DNA from: Pantoea sp. SOD02
GTDB taxonomy: Bacteria > Pseudomonadota > Gammaproteobacteria > Enterobacterales > Enterobacteriaceae
Direction of reading: 5' to 3'
DNA: 64,000 bases
Assembly (NCBI RefSeq): GCF_024707505.1
Contig: NZ_CP102604.1
Location: forward strand, 248,001 to 312,000
How positions within the stretch are numbered: position 1 is the stretch's first letter; each line of letters begins with the position of its first letter. The notes beneath the pieces are model-generated. The model did not search any database and was not told the origin of the DNA. It saw nothing but the letters and a program-made list of their open reading frames with translations. Of the stretch, positions 52,511 through 61,639 are shown piece by piece. A program made the translations under genes and the position numbers.

Positions 52511-54489
52511 TGCTGGAGCAGGGGCAGCCGGAACCGTTAGGTGCGCACTATGATGGGCACGGCGTTAATTTCACGCTGTTCTCCCAGCATGCCGAACGCG
52601 TCGAACTCTGCCTGTTCGACGCGCACGGTGCTGAGCGCCGTTTCGCGCTGCCCGCGCGCAGCGGTGATATCTGGCACGGCTATTTCCCTGCGCTGAAGCC
52701 CGGCCAGCGTTATGGCTATCGCGTACACGGCCCGTGGGCACCGCAGCAGGGACATCGCTTCAATCCCGCCAAGCTTTTGGTCGATCCCTGTGCCAAGGCG
52801 GTAACGGATGAAGTGGCGGACGACGCGCGTTTCAACGGCGGCGAACGTGAGCCGGACGGTGTGGATAACGCTGCCATCGTGCCGAAATCGCTGGTGATCG
52901 CCGAAGATTTTGACTGGGAAGGCGATCGCACGCCGCGCACGCCGTGGGGCAATACGGTGATTTATGAAGCGCATGTGCGCGGCTTAACCCAGCAGCATCC
53001 GGAAATTCCGGAAAGGCTGCGTGGCACTTATGCGGCGCTGGGTCATCCTGCTATGGTGAAGTACCTGCGCCATCTCGGCATCACCGCGCTTGAGCTGTTG
53101 CCGATTGCTCAGTTCACCAGCGAGCCGCGCCTGCGCCGCTTAGGGTTGAGTAATTACTGGGGCTACAACCCGTTTGCCTTGTGGGCGGTGGATGCGCGTT
53201 ACGCTTCGGGCGAAAACGGTTTATCGCCGCTGCAGGAGTTTCAGCATGCGGTCAAAGCGCTGCACGCGGCGGGCATCGAAGTGATTCTCGATGTGGTATT
53301 CAACCACACCGCCGAGCTGGAAGAGATCGGGCCAACGATTTCGCTGCGCGGCGTGGATAACGCCAGCTATTACTGGCTGGATGGCAACGGCGAATACCAA
53401 AACTGGACCGGCTGCGGCAACACGCTGAACCTCAGCCATCCGCAGGTGATGGCGTGGGCGCTGGAAGCACTGCGCTACTGGGTGCGCGTTTGCCATGTTG
53501 ATGGTTTCCGCTTTGACCTCGCCAGCGTGTTGGGTCGCACGCCGGAATTTCATCAGGATGCGCCGCTGTTTGCCGCCATCAAAGCCTGTCCATTGCTGTC
53601 GCAGGTGAAGCTGATTGCCGAGCCGTGGGACATCGGTCCCGGCGGCTATCAGGTCGGCAACTTTCCGCCGGACTTCGCCGAGTGGAACGACCATTTTCGC
53701 GATGCGGCGCGCCGTTACTGGCTGCATGGTCAACTGAATAATGGCGATTTTGCCCGCCGTTTTGCCGCATCCAGCGACGTTTTCCAGCGTGAGGCGCGTC
53801 TGCCGCACGCCAGCATCAATCTGATCACCGCTCACGACGGCTTCACGCTGCGCGATGTGGTGAGCTTCAACAACAAACACAATCAGGCCAACGGCGAAGA
53901 CAATCGCGACGGCAGCAGCAGCAACTTCAGCCATAACCACGGCAAAGAGGGACTGCAGGTCAATTTCGATATTGTTGAACGGCGGCGGCGTAGTGTTCAT
54001 GGATTGCTGACCACGCTGCTGCTGGCGCAGGGCACGCCAATGTTGCTGGCGGGTGACGAACGCGGTCACAGCCAGCACGGTAACAACAACGCCTATTGCC
54101 AGGACAATCCGCTGACCTGGTTGAACTGGCAACAGGATGATTTTGGCCTGGTCGACTTCACTGCTGCGTTAATCCGCCTGCGCCAGCGCATTCCCGCGTT
54201 GACGCAGGATCGCTGGTGGCAGGAGGGCGATGGCAGCGTGCAGTGGTGCAATGCCAGCGGCACACCACTGGAAGCCGAGCAGTGGGAACAGGGGACGCAC
54301 AGAATGCAGATCCTGCTCTCCGGCCGCTGGTTAATAACAATAAACGCCACGGAATCGGTGAGTGATATCGCCTTACCAGACGGAGAGTGGCGTGCCATTC
54401 CTCCTTTCGCCGGGGAAGATAACCCCATCCTGACAACTGTCTGGCACGGTCCCGCACACGGTGTGTGTGTGTTCCTAAAGCAATCATAA
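52510..54489 (+). CDS. glgX: Glycogen debranching enzyme
   Basis: Isoamylase-type enzyme that cuts alpha-1,6 branches of limit dextrins left by phosphorylase. ATG 52510 overlaps the glgB stop by one base and gives 659 residues (E. coli 657), starting [22 protein letters not shown]13 motifs: [19 protein letters not shown] (nucleophile), [15 protein letters not shown] (acid/base), [11 protein letters not shown]. The end of its coding sequence carries the hairpin of the glgC leader region. Confidence 0.97.
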   Translation: MLEQGQPEPLGAHYDGHGVNFTLFSQHAERVELCLFDAHGAERRFALPARSGDIWHGYFPALKPGQRYGYRVHGPWAPQQGHRFNPAKLLVDPCAKAVTDEVADDARFNGGEREPDGVDNAAIVPKSLVIAEDFDWEGDRTPRTPWGNTVIYEAHVRGLTQQHPEIPERLRGTYAALGHPAMVKYLRHLGITALELLPIAQFTSEPRLRRLGLSNYWGYNPFALWAVDARYASGENGLSPLQEFQHAVKALHAAGIEVILDVVFNHTAELEEIGPTISLRGVDNASYYWLDGNGEYQNWTGCGNTLNLSHPQVMAWALEALRYWVRVCHVDGFRFDLASVLGRTPEFHQDAPLFAAIKACPLLSQVKLIAEPWDIGPGGYQVGNFPPDFAEWNDHFRDAARRYWLHGQLNNGDFARRFAASSDVFQREARLPHASINLITAHDGFTLRDVVSFNNKHNQANGEDNRDGSSSNFSHNHGKEGLQVNFDIVERRRRSVHGLLTTLLLAQGTPMLLAGDERGHSQHGNNNAYCQDNPLTWLNWQQDDFGLVDFTAALIRLRQRIPALTQDRWWQEGDGSVQWCNASGTPLEAEQWEQGTHRMQILLSGRWLITINATESVSDIALPDGEWRAIPPFAGEDNPILTTVWHGPAHGVCVFLKQS

Positions 54490-54492
54490 GGA
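54456..54492 (+). promoter_or_regulatory. Candidate CsrA-binding leader of glgC
   Basis: ACACGGTGTGT (54456-54466) corresponds to the upstream CsrA hairpin of E. coli glgC (ACACGGATTGTGT), but the GGA has become GGT. The downstream site AAGGAG, which is the glgC ribosome site, keeps GGA. Control by CsrA is inferred from E. coli. Confidence 0.45.
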
Positions 54493-54499
54493 GTCAGAC

Positions 54500-55795
54500 A
54501 TGGTGAAATTAGATAGAACAGATCATCTGATGCTGGCGCGCCAGCTCCCTACACAAACGGTTGCCCTGATCCTTGCTGGCGGGCGCGGTACGCGCCTGAA
54601 AGATCTCACCGCGAAACGCGCCAAACCTGCCGTGCACTTCGGTGGCAAGTTCCGCATCATCGACTTTGCGCTGTCCAACTGCATCAACTCGGGCATTCGG
54701 CGCATCGGCGTGATCACCCAATATCAGTCACATACGCTGGTGCAGCACATCCAGCGCGGCTGGTCGCTGTTCAACGAAGAGATGAACGAGTTTGTCGATC
54801 TGCTGCCGGCGCAGCAGCGTGCCGCTACCGAACACTGGTATCGCGGCACGGCCGATGCGGTGACGCAAAACCTCGACATTATTCGCCGCTACAACGCGCA
54901 GTACATCGTGATACTCGCCGGGGATCACATCTACAAAATGGATTACTCGCGCATGTTGCTGGATCACGTCGATCGCGGCGCGAAATGCACCATCGCCTGC
55001 TTGCCGGTGCCATTGGCTGAAGCCACGGCGTTTGGGGTGATGGCGGTGGATGCGGAAAACAACGTGGTCGATTTTGTCGAAAAACCGCCGAAGCCGCCGT
55101 CAATGCCGGGTGACGACAGCCGAGCGTTGGCCAGCATGGGCATTTACGTGTTCAACGCCGATTACCTATATCAGCTGCTGGAAGAGGATCTGCAAGTGGC
55201 CGACTCCAGCCACGATTTCGGCAAAGATCTGCTGCCGAAAATCGTCGCTAGCGGTGAGGCGTATGCGCACTCCTTCACGCTCTCCTGCGTGCAGGTTGAC
55301 GAAAACGCCGAGCCGTACTGGCGCGACGTCGGGACGCTGGAAGCTTACTGGCGCGCCAATCTCGATTTGGCGTCGGTCACGCCCGAGCTGGATATGTACG
55401 ATCACAGCTGGCCGATTCGCACCCACATGGAGCCGCTGCCGCCGGCGAAATTTGTTCAGGATCGATCCGGCAGCCACGGCATGACGATGAATTCGCTGGT
55501 TTCGGGCGGCTGCATCATCTCCGGTTCGGTGGTGGTGAATTCGGTGCTGTTCCCGCGCATTCGCATCAACTCGTTTTGCAACATTGATTCCGCAGTGCTG
55601 CTGCCTGATGTGGTGGTTGGCCGATCGTGTCGTCTGCGTCGCTGCGTGATCGATCGCGCCTGCGAGCTGCCAGAAGGCATGGTCATTGGCGAAAACCCCG
55701 ATGAAGACAGCCGTCGTTTCTACCGTTCAGAAGAGGGCATCGTACTGGTGACGCGCGCCATGCTGGCCAAATTGGCTGGCGCAGCAGGGAACTAG
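54500..55795 (+). CDS. glgC: Glucose-1-phosphate adenylyltransferase (ADP-glucose pyrophosphorylase)
   Basis: Rate-setting step of glycogen synthesis, making ADP-glucose. 431 residues, equal to E. coli. Nucleotidyl transferase core [20 protein letters not shown] includes the fructose-1,6-bisphosphate-sensing lysine 39. Also present are [15 protein letters not shown] (catalytic aspartate) and [14 protein letters not shown] (glucose-1-phosphate lysine, about 195). The C-terminal left-handed beta-helix includes [22 protein letters not shown] stands 9 bases before the ATG, 10 bp after glgX. Confidence 0.98.
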   Translation: MVKLDRTDHLMLARQLPTQTVALILAGGRGTRLKDLTAKRAKPAVHFGGKFRIIDFALSNCINSGIRRIGVITQYQSHTLVQHIQRGWSLFNEEMNEFVDLLPAQQRAATEHWYRGTADAVTQNLDIIRRYNAQYIVILAGDHIYKMDYSRMLLDHVDRGAKCTIACLPVPLAEATAFGVMAVDAENNVVDFVEKPPKPPSMPGDDSRALASMGIYVFNADYLYQLLEEDLQVADSSHDFGKDLLPKIVASGEAYAHSFTLSCVQVDENAEPYWRDVGTLEAYWRANLDLASVTPELDMYDHSWPIRTHMEPLPPAKFVQDRSGSHGMTMNSLVSGGCIISGSVVVNSVLFPRIRINSFCNIDSAVLLPDVVVGRSCRLRRCVIDRACELPEGMVIGENPDEDSRRFYRSEEGIVLVTRAMLAKLAGAAGN

Positions 55796-55860
55796 GTCAC
55801 GAACAAGCACACAGGCAATCGCCGCGGGGAACGCGAGCGGTCACATAATAGGGGTTCAGG

Positions 55861-57294
55861 ATGCAGGTTTTACATGTCTGTTCAGAGCTTTTCCCGCTGT
55901 TGAAAACCGGCGGACTGGCTGATGTCGTCGGTGCATTACCACAGGCGCAAATAGCCGATGGTACGGATGCGCGGGTGTTGATTCCCGCCTATCCGGATCT
56001 GCGTAAAGGAATTCCTGATACTGAGGTCCTGGCGGAGTTGCAAACTTTTGCTGGGCCGGTACGCTTACTTTTTGGACATTTTAACGGCGTTGGTATTTAT
56101 TTAATCGATGCGCCGGGATTGTATGAACGTCCCGGCAGCCCGTATCACGATACCTCGCAGTTTGCTTACGTGGATAACTATCTGCGTTTTGCGCTGCTGG
56201 GCTGGATGGGCGCCGAGATTGCCAGCGGGTTAGATACGGATTGGCAGCCAGACATCGTGCACGCGCATGACTGGCATGCAGGCTTAACCTGCGCCTATAT
56301 CGCCGCGCGCGGTCGTCCGGCGAAAACGGTATTTACCGTGCATAACCTGGCGTATCAAGGGCTGTTTTCTGCGCGTCATCTGGATGAGATCCAGATTCCG
56401 CGCGCCTTCTTCGACATGCATGGACTGGAGTTCTTCGGGCAAATTTCCTACCTCAAGGCGGGCCTGTTTTATGCCGATCATATTACGGCGGTCAGCCCGA
56501 CTTACGCGCTGGAGATCACCCGACCGGAATTTGGTTACGGCATGGAAGCGCTGCTCGAGCAGCGACTGCGTGAAGGGCGGCTGAGCGGGATTTTGAACGG
56601 CGTCGATCCGGGCATTTGGGACCCGGCGCACGATCTGCTGCTCACCGCGCGCTACGACAGCGAAACGCTGGAGAGCAAAGCGGAGAACAAGCGCCAGCTT
56701 CAGATTGCCATGGGCCTGAAGGTGGATGATAAAGCGCCGGTGTTCTGCGTTATCAGCCGTCTGACCAAACAGAAAGGTTTGGATCTGGTGCTGGAAGCGC
56801 TGCCGGGTTTGCTGGCGCAGGGCGGACAACTGGTGCTGCTCGGCCAGGGCGATGCCGAGTTGCAGCAAGGTTTCCTTGCGGCGGCGGCGGAGCATCCGGG
56901 CCGCGTTGGCGTGCAGATTGGTTATCACGAAGCCTTCTCGCATCGCATTGTCGGCGGCGCGGATGTGATTATGGTGCCGAGCCGTTTTGAGCCGTGCGGC
57001 TTAACTCAGCTGTACGGTTTGAAATATGGCACGCTGCCGCTGGTGCGCCGCACTGGCGGACTGGCGGATACGGTGCAAGACAGCTCGCTTGAGAACCTGG
57101 CGGATGGCGTCGCCAGCGGTTTCACTTTTGAAGACAGTAATGCCTGGTCGCTGCTGCGGGCGATTCGGCGCGCATTTGTTCTGTGGTCTCGTCCTGCACT
57201 CTGGCGCTACGTTCAGCGGCAGGCGATGGGGATGGATTTTAGTTGGCAGGTGGCAGCACAAGCCTACCGCGATCTTTATCAACGTTTGCTGTAA
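55861..57294 (+). CDS. glgA: Glycogen synthase
   Basis: GT5 glycosyltransferase adding glucose from ADP-glucose to glycogen. 477 residues, equal to E. coli. N-terminal substrate site [17 protein letters not shown] with lysine 15. Other family blocks: [86 protein letters not shown] precedes the ATG; glgP follows after 21 bp. Confidence 0.98.
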   Translation: MQVLHVCSELFPLLKTGGLADVVGALPQAQIADGTDARVLIPAYPDLRKGIPDTEVLAELQTFAGPVRLLFGHFNGVGIYLIDAPGLYERPGSPYHDTSQFAYVDNYLRFALLGWMGAEIASGLDTDWQPDIVHAHDWHAGLTCAYIAARGRPAKTVFTVHNLAYQGLFSARHLDEIQIPRAFFDMHGLEFFGQISYLKAGLFYADHITAVSPTYALEITRPEFGYGMEALLEQRLREGRLSGILNGVDPGIWDPAHDLLLTARYDSETLESKAENKRQLQIAMGLKVDDKAPVFCVISRLTKQKGLDLVLEALPGLLAQGGQLVLLGQGDAELQQGFLAAAAEHPGRVGVQIGYHEAFSHRIVGGADVIMVPSRFEPCGLTQLYGLKYGTLPLVRRTGGLADTVQDSSLENLADGVASGFTFEDSNAWSLLRAIRRAFVLWSRPALWRYVQRQAMGMDFSWQVAAQAYRDLYQRLL

Positions 57295-57315
57295 TGAGAG
57301 ATTGGGATACTTGAT

Positions 57316-59763
57316 ATGAATGCACCTTTCACCTATGCCTCACCCACGCTGACGGTTGATGCGCTGAAGCACTCAATCGCCTATAAGCTGATGTTTACTA
57401 TTGGTAAAGATCCATCGATTGCGAATAAGCATGAGTGGCTTAACGCCGCTTTGCTGGCGGTGCGTGATCGCATGGTGGAACGCTGGTTGCGCTCCAGCCG
57501 CGCGCAGCTCTCGCAGGATGTGCGACAGGTTTATTATCTGTCGATGGAATTCCTGATGGGGCGCACGCTCGGCAACGCGTTGCTGGCGATGGGCATTTAT
57601 GAGGATCTCAATCAGGCGCTGGAGGAGATGGGCCTCGACCTTAGCGAGCTGATGGAAGAGGAGAACGATCCAGGCCTCGGCAACGGCGGTTTGGGACGTT
57701 TAGCGGCCTGCTTCCTCGATTCGCTCGCCACGCTCGGTTTGCCGGGGCGCGGCTACGGCATCCGTTACGATTACGGCATGTTTAAGCAGAACATCGTTGA
57801 TGGGCAACAGCGCGAATCGCCGGATTACTGGCTGGAATACGGCAATCCGTGGGAGTTTCAGCGCTTTAACACGCGCTACAAAGTGCGCTTCGGTGGCCGC
57901 TTGCAGCACGAAGGCGCGCGGGTACGCTGGGTGGAAACCGAGGAGATCGTGGCGATGGCTTACGATCAAATCATTCCCGGTTTTGATACCGATGCCACCA
58001 ACACGCTGCGTCTGTGGGGCGCGCAGGCCAGTAACGAAATTAATCTCGGTAAGTTCAATCAGGGCGATTACTTTGCTGCGGTAGAAGATAAAAATCACTC
58101 GGAAAACGTGTCACGCGTGCTCTATCCCGATGACTCCACCTATTCGGGGCGCGAGCTGCGTCTGCGTCAGGAGTATTTCCTCGTCTCCTCGACGGTGCAG
58201 GATATTCTTAACCGTCACTGGCAGATGCATGAAACCTGGGACAATCTGCCAGACAAAATTGCCATCCACCTTAACGATACGCATCCGGTGCTGGCAATTC
58301 CGGAACTGATGCGTCTGCTGATCGACGAGCAGAAATTCAGCTGGGACGATGCCTTTGAAGTGACCTGTCAGGTGTTCTCCTACACCAACCACACGCTGAT
58401 GACCGAAGCGCTGGAAACCTGGCCGGTGGATATGATCGGCAAGATCCTGCCGCGTCATCTCAGCATCATCTTTGAAATCAACGACTACTTCCTCAAAACT
58501 ATCCAGGAATACTATCCAGATGATTGGGATTTGATGTCGCGTATCTCAATCATCGACGAAAACGATGGCCGCCGCATCCGCATGGCGTGGCTGGCGGTAG
58601 TGGTGAGCCACAAGGTAAACGGCGTGTCGGAGCTGCACTCCAACTTGATGGTGCAATCGCTGTTCGCTGACTTCGCGCGTCTGTTCCCTGGCCGTTTCTG
58701 CAATAAAACCAACGGCGTGACGCCACGTCGCTGGCTGGCGCTGGCCAATCCGGCGCTCTCCGACGTGCTGGATGAGGCGATTGGCCGCAACTGGCGAACC
58801 GATCTCGGCCAGCTCAACGAACTGTCCACGCAGGTCGATTATCCGGCCTTTATCGAACAGATCGCCGATGCCAAGTTCGCCAACAAGAAACGCCTGGCGG
58901 ATTGGGTGGCGAAGAACATGGATATCGTGCTTGATCCGCATGCGCTGTTCGATGTGCAGATTAAGCGCATCCACGAATACAAACGTCAGCTGCTGAACGT
59001 GCTGCATGTGATTACGCGCTACAACCGCATCAAGGCCGATCCCAGCGCCGAATGGGTGCCGCGCGTCAATATCTTCGCCGGTAAAGCGGCATCGGCCTAT
59101 TACGTGGCAAAACACATCATTCACCTGATCAACGATGTCGCCAATGTGATCAACAACGATCCGCAGGTGAAGAACAAGCTGAAGGTGGTGTTCATTCCGA
59201 ACTATGGCGTGAGCCTGGCGCAGATCATCATTCCGGCGGCGGATCTCTCCGAGCAGATTTCAACGGCGGGAACTGAAGCGTCTGGCACCAGTAACATGAA
59301 GTTTGCGCTGAACGGCGCGTTAACTATCGGCACGCTGGATGGCGCAAACGTTGAGATGCTGGAGCATGTCGGCAAGGAGAATATCTTTATCTTCGGCAAC
59401 ACCACGCCGCAGGTCGAGAAGCTGCGCACCGACGGTTACAACCCGCGTAAGTATTACGAGGACGATCCCGAGCTGCATCAGGCGCTGACGCAAATTGCCA
59501 GCGGCGTGTTCAGCCCGCAGGAGCCAGGGCGCTACCGTAATCTGTTTGATGCGCTGGTGAACTTCGGCGATCACTATCAGCTGCTGGCGGATTACCGTAG
59601 CTATGTGGATACACAGGACAAGGTGGACAAGCTTTATCGTCAGCCGGATAAGTGGCAACGCAGCGCGGCGTTGAATATCGCCAATATGGGTTATTTCTCG
59701 TCGGACCGCACCATTCAAGAGTATGCGGATGAGATCTGGCACATTTCGCCAGTGAGACTGTAA
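57316..59763 (+). CDS. glgP: Glycogen phosphorylase
   Basis: Releases glucose-1-phosphate from glycogen chain ends. 815 residues, equal to E. coli. Family segments: [54 protein letters not shown] and [12 protein letters not shown]. The pyridoxal-phosphate lysine lies in [19 protein letters not shown] (about 662). Final gene of glgBXCAP; two palindromic repeats follow and no other terminator is evident. Confidence 0.98.
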   Translation: MNAPFTYASPTLTVDALKHSIAYKLMFTIGKDPSIANKHEWLNAALLAVRDRMVERWLRSSRAQLSQDVRQVYYLSMEFLMGRTLGNALLAMGIYEDLNQALEEMGLDLSELMEEENDPGLGNGGLGRLAACFLDSLATLGLPGRGYGIRYDYGMFKQNIVDGQQRESPDYWLEYGNPWEFQRFNTRYKVRFGGRLQHEGARVRWVETEEIVAMAYDQIIPGFDTDATNTLRLWGAQASNEINLGKFNQGDYFAAVEDKNHSENVSRVLYPDDSTYSGRELRLRQEYFLVSSTVQDILNRHWQMHETWDNLPDKIAIHLNDTHPVLAIPELMRLLIDEQKFSWDDAFEVTCQVFSYTNHTLMTEALETWPVDMIGKILPRHLSIIFEINDYFLKTIQEYYPDDWDLMSRISIIDENDGRRIRMAWLAVVVSHKVNGVSELHSNLMVQSLFADFARLFPGRFCNKTNGVTPRRWLALANPALSDVLDEAIGRNWRTDLGQLNELSTQVDYPAFIEQIADAKFANKKRLADWVAKNMDIVLDPHALFDVQIKRIHEYKRQLLNVLHVITRYNRIKADPSAEWVPRVNIFAGKAASAYYVAKHIIHLINDVANVINNDPQVKNKLKVVFIPNYGVSLAQIIIPAADLSEQISTAGTEASGTSNMKFALNGALTIGTLDGANVEMLEHVGKENIFIFGNTTPQVEKLRTDGYNPRKYYEDDPELHQALTQIASGVFSPQEPGRYRNLFDALVNFGDHYQLLADYRSYVDTQDKVDKLYRQPDKWQRSAALNIANMGYFSSDRTIQEYADEIWHISPVRL

Positions 59764-59781
59764 GGCGGGGATTGCAAACCA

Positions 59782-59805
59782 GGTCGCCATGAATGGCGAC
59801 CCTAC
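59782..59805. repeat. 24-bp palindromic repeat, copy 5
   Basis: GGTCGCCATGAATGGCGACC then CTAC, 18 bp after the glgP stop; inverted relative to copy 6, which is 21 bp away. Confidence 0.9.
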
Positions 59806-59826
59806 GAAAACCGCATTGAGCCATTT

Positions 59827-59850
59827 GTAGGGTCGCCATTCATGGCGACC
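59827..59850. repeat. 24-bp palindromic repeat, copy 6
   Basis: GTAG then GGTCGCCATTCATGGCGACC, identical to copies 1 and 2. With copy 5 it forms an inverted pair between convergent glgP and dcrB, like copies 2 and 3. Confidence 0.9.
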
Positions 59851-59860
59851 GTTTTAAGGC

Positions 59861-60418
59861 TTACTTCAATGTGATGCTTTTGACGATGCCATCAGCATCG
59901 CTCTGCGCTTGCTGCTGGTTATCCGCTGGCAAGGTAATCTGCAGCGTCAGCAGTTTGCCGTCCACTTTTGCCAGAATCACCGAAGACCATGAGGTCTGAT
60001 TGTTGGCAGAAATCACTGTATCCAGCTGCTGTGCCGGCTGGTCTTTCAGCGTTACCGCTTTGTTAGACACCACCTGCAACTGTGGGTCGCGACCGCGCTG
60101 CTGCTGTTCCAGACGCTGTGCCAGCGCATCAAGCGCTTCGTTAGTTGGATCGCCCGCAATCACGATAATCGCGCGCTGACCGGTTTCGTCGGCATAGACG
60201 TGCATGTTGGTGGATTCAGAGCCGAGCTTGCCGCTCTTGTCAGACATGCCCGCAGGCAGTGAGAAGCTCAGTTTGCCGTCCATCAGGTTAACCGTCTGGG
60301 CCGACTGGCTGGCGCTCGCACCGTTGCTGTTTGCTGCCGCATCATCTTTCTTCTGGTCACATGCCGCCAGGCCGATAACCAACAGGCCAATACCCACATA
60401 TTTCACTACGTTACGCAT
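59861..60418 (-). CDS. dcrB: DcrB family lipoprotein
   Basis: 185 residues, equal to E. coli DcrB, from ATG 60418. Lipoprotein signal [20 protein letters not shown], lipidated cysteine at residue 20. The mature part has [29 protein letters not shown] and [17 protein letters not shown], close to E. coli. In E. coli it is needed for adsorption or entry of phages C1 and C6 and affects envelope lipoprotein maturation. A longer reading to 60481 is not supported. Lies downstream of yhhQ on the same strand. Confidence 0.93.
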   Translation of the reverse strand: MRNVVKYVGIGLLVIGLAACDQKKDDAAANSNGASASQSAQTVNLMDGKLSFSLPAGMSDKSGKLGSESTNMHVYADETGQRAIIVIAGDPTNEALDALAQRLEQQQRGRDPQLQVVSNKAVTLKDQPAQQLDTVISANNQTSWSSVILAKVDGKLLTLQITLPADNQQQAQSDADGIVKSITLK

Positions 60419-60534
60419 TCTTTTCCCTTTTACATGATTCCAGTCAGGCGTTATCAAAACGGAATCGGCGGTTAAAAGCAACCGCCGGAGTGTCAGGAAA
60501 TCTTAGCGTGTGGTGGCGTTTCGTCTATATGCAA

Positions 60535-61200
60535 TTAACCGAAATTGATCTGCTGCTGCGCGGAACGTTCGGCTAAGCGCTTCAGCATGGCATTCAACAG
60601 CACGCCGTAAGCTGGGAGGAAGAAGATCATGCAGATCAGCACTTTGAAGCTGTAATCCACCAGTGCGATTTCGACCCAATGTGCCGCCATAAACGGGTCT
60701 GGACTCTTGTAGAAGGCGATGAAAAAGAAGGCCAGCGTATCGCTGATATTACCGAGGAACATCGCTGCCGCTGGGGCAATCCACCACTGCGATAAACGGC
60801 GCAAACGGTTAAAAACGTGGACGTCGAGAATCTGTCCCAGCGCATAAGCCATAAAGCTGGCGCAGGCGATACGCGCAACAAACAGATTTACCTCTTCCAG
60901 TGATGCCCAACCTTGCCATTCGCCCTGATAGAACACGCAGGAAACGATGTAGGAGATCACCAGCGCAGGAATCATCACCGCCAGAATAATGCGACGAGCC
61001 AGCGGCGCGCCAAAGATGCGCACGGTCAGATCGGTAGCGAGGAAAATAAACGGAAAGCTAAACGCGCCCCATGTGGTGTGGAAGCCGAAGATGGAAACCG
61101 GCAGCTGTACCAGATAGTTACTGGACGTGATCACCAGCAGATGGAAAAGCGATAGCCAAAACAGCGCATGCATGCGCTGACGTGCAGAGAAGTTGATCAT
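60535..61200 (-). CDS. yhhQ: Queuosine precursor transporter YhhQ
   Basis: 221 residues, equal to E. coli YhhQ, from ATG 61200 with AAGG before it. About six membrane helices. Conserved blocks: SNYLVQLPVSIFGFHTTWGA, PFIFLATDLTVRIFGAPLAR, SFMAYALGQILDVHVFNRLR, GNISDTLAFFFIAF. The family (COG1738) imports preQ0/preQ1 for queuosine tRNA modification. The 5' leader contains a candidate preQ1-I riboswitch overlapping the ribosome site. Confidence 0.95.
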   Translation of the reverse strand: MINFSARQRMHALFWLSLFHLLVITSSNYLVQLPVSIFGFHTTWGAFSFPFIFLATDLTVRIFGAPLARRIILAVMIPALVISYIVSCVFYQGEWQGWASLEEVNLFVARIACASFMAYALGQILDVHVFNRLRRLSQWWIAPAAAMFLGNISDTLAFFFIAFYKSPDPFMAAHWVEIALVDYSFKVLICMIFFLPAYGVLLNAMLKRLAERSAQQQINFG

Positions 61201-61206
61201 TGTAAG

Positions 61207-61236
61207 CCTTTTTAGTGATGGGGTGAGGGAACCCAG
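61207..61236 (-). ncRNA. Candidate preQ1-I riboswitch of yhhQ
   Basis: On the minus strand: TGGG, loop TTCCCTCA, then CCCCA closes a short hairpin. An A-rich tail ACTAAAAAGG follows, whose AGG can pair with CCT of the loop to give an H-type pseudoknot. The tail is also the ribosome site of yhhQ, 6 bases before ATG. Size (about 30 nt), topology and gene context fit preQ1-I. Assigned by eye only. Confidence 0.5.
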
Positions 61237-61276
61237 GTTCGCGCGTTGGCACGATGGTAAATAAAAAATCGGCGGC

Positions 61277-61304
61277 ATCTTAACGCGTTGCGCAATTTAT
61301 GCAA
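61277..61304 (-). promoter_or_regulatory. Likely yhhQ promoter
   Basis: Minus strand -35 TTGCAT (61304-61299), 16-bp spacer, -10 TAAGAT (61282-61277). This would give a leader of about 70 nt containing the preQ1-I candidate. Confidence 0.55.
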
Positions 61305-61333
61305 TGGTTAATTTTAACGCAATCGTTATCGCC

Positions 61334-61365
61334 TTGCGTTGGCTCATTCGCGCGCTAGAATGAGC
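61334..61365 (+). promoter_or_regulatory. tusA promoter with overlapping palindrome
   Basis: -35 TTGCGT (61334-61339), 16-bp spacer, -10 TAGAAT (61356-61361). A perfect 8-bp inverted repeat GCTCATTC/GAATGAGC (61342-61349 and 61358-61365) covers the spacer and the -10, so a repressor or activator could bind there. Confidence 0.5.
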
Positions 61366-61393
61366 GCCCATCACTAACAACTGACAGAGAATC

Positions 61394-61639
61394 ATGAGCG
61401 ATCCCTTTTCTGCGCCAGACCATCAGCTTGATGCCCTTGGCCTGCGCTGCCCGGAGCCGGTAATGATGGTGCGTAAAACTGTGCGCAGCATGCAGGCCGG
61501 TGAAACCTTGCTGATCATTGCTGACGATCCCGCCACCACGCGCGATATCCCCGGTTTCTGCCGCTTTATGGAGCATGAGTTGCTGGCACAGCAGACCGAA
61601 AGCCTGCCGTACCAGTTTCTGATTAAAAAAGGCGCTTAA
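61394..61639 (+). CDS. tusA: Sulfur carrier protein TusA
   Basis: 81 residues, as in E. coli. Takes persulfide sulfur from IscS and passes it to TusBCD for 2-thiouridine at tRNA wobble positions, among other uses. The sulfur-carrying cysteine is in [17 protein letters not shown] (residue 19), the family signature. Divergent to yhhQ, another tRNA-modification gene. The stop overlaps the convergent zntA stop. Confidence 0.97.
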   Translation: MSDPFSAPDHQLDALGLRCPEPVMMVRKTVRSMQAGETLLIIADDPATTRDIPGFCRFMEHELLAQQTESLPYQFLIKKGA

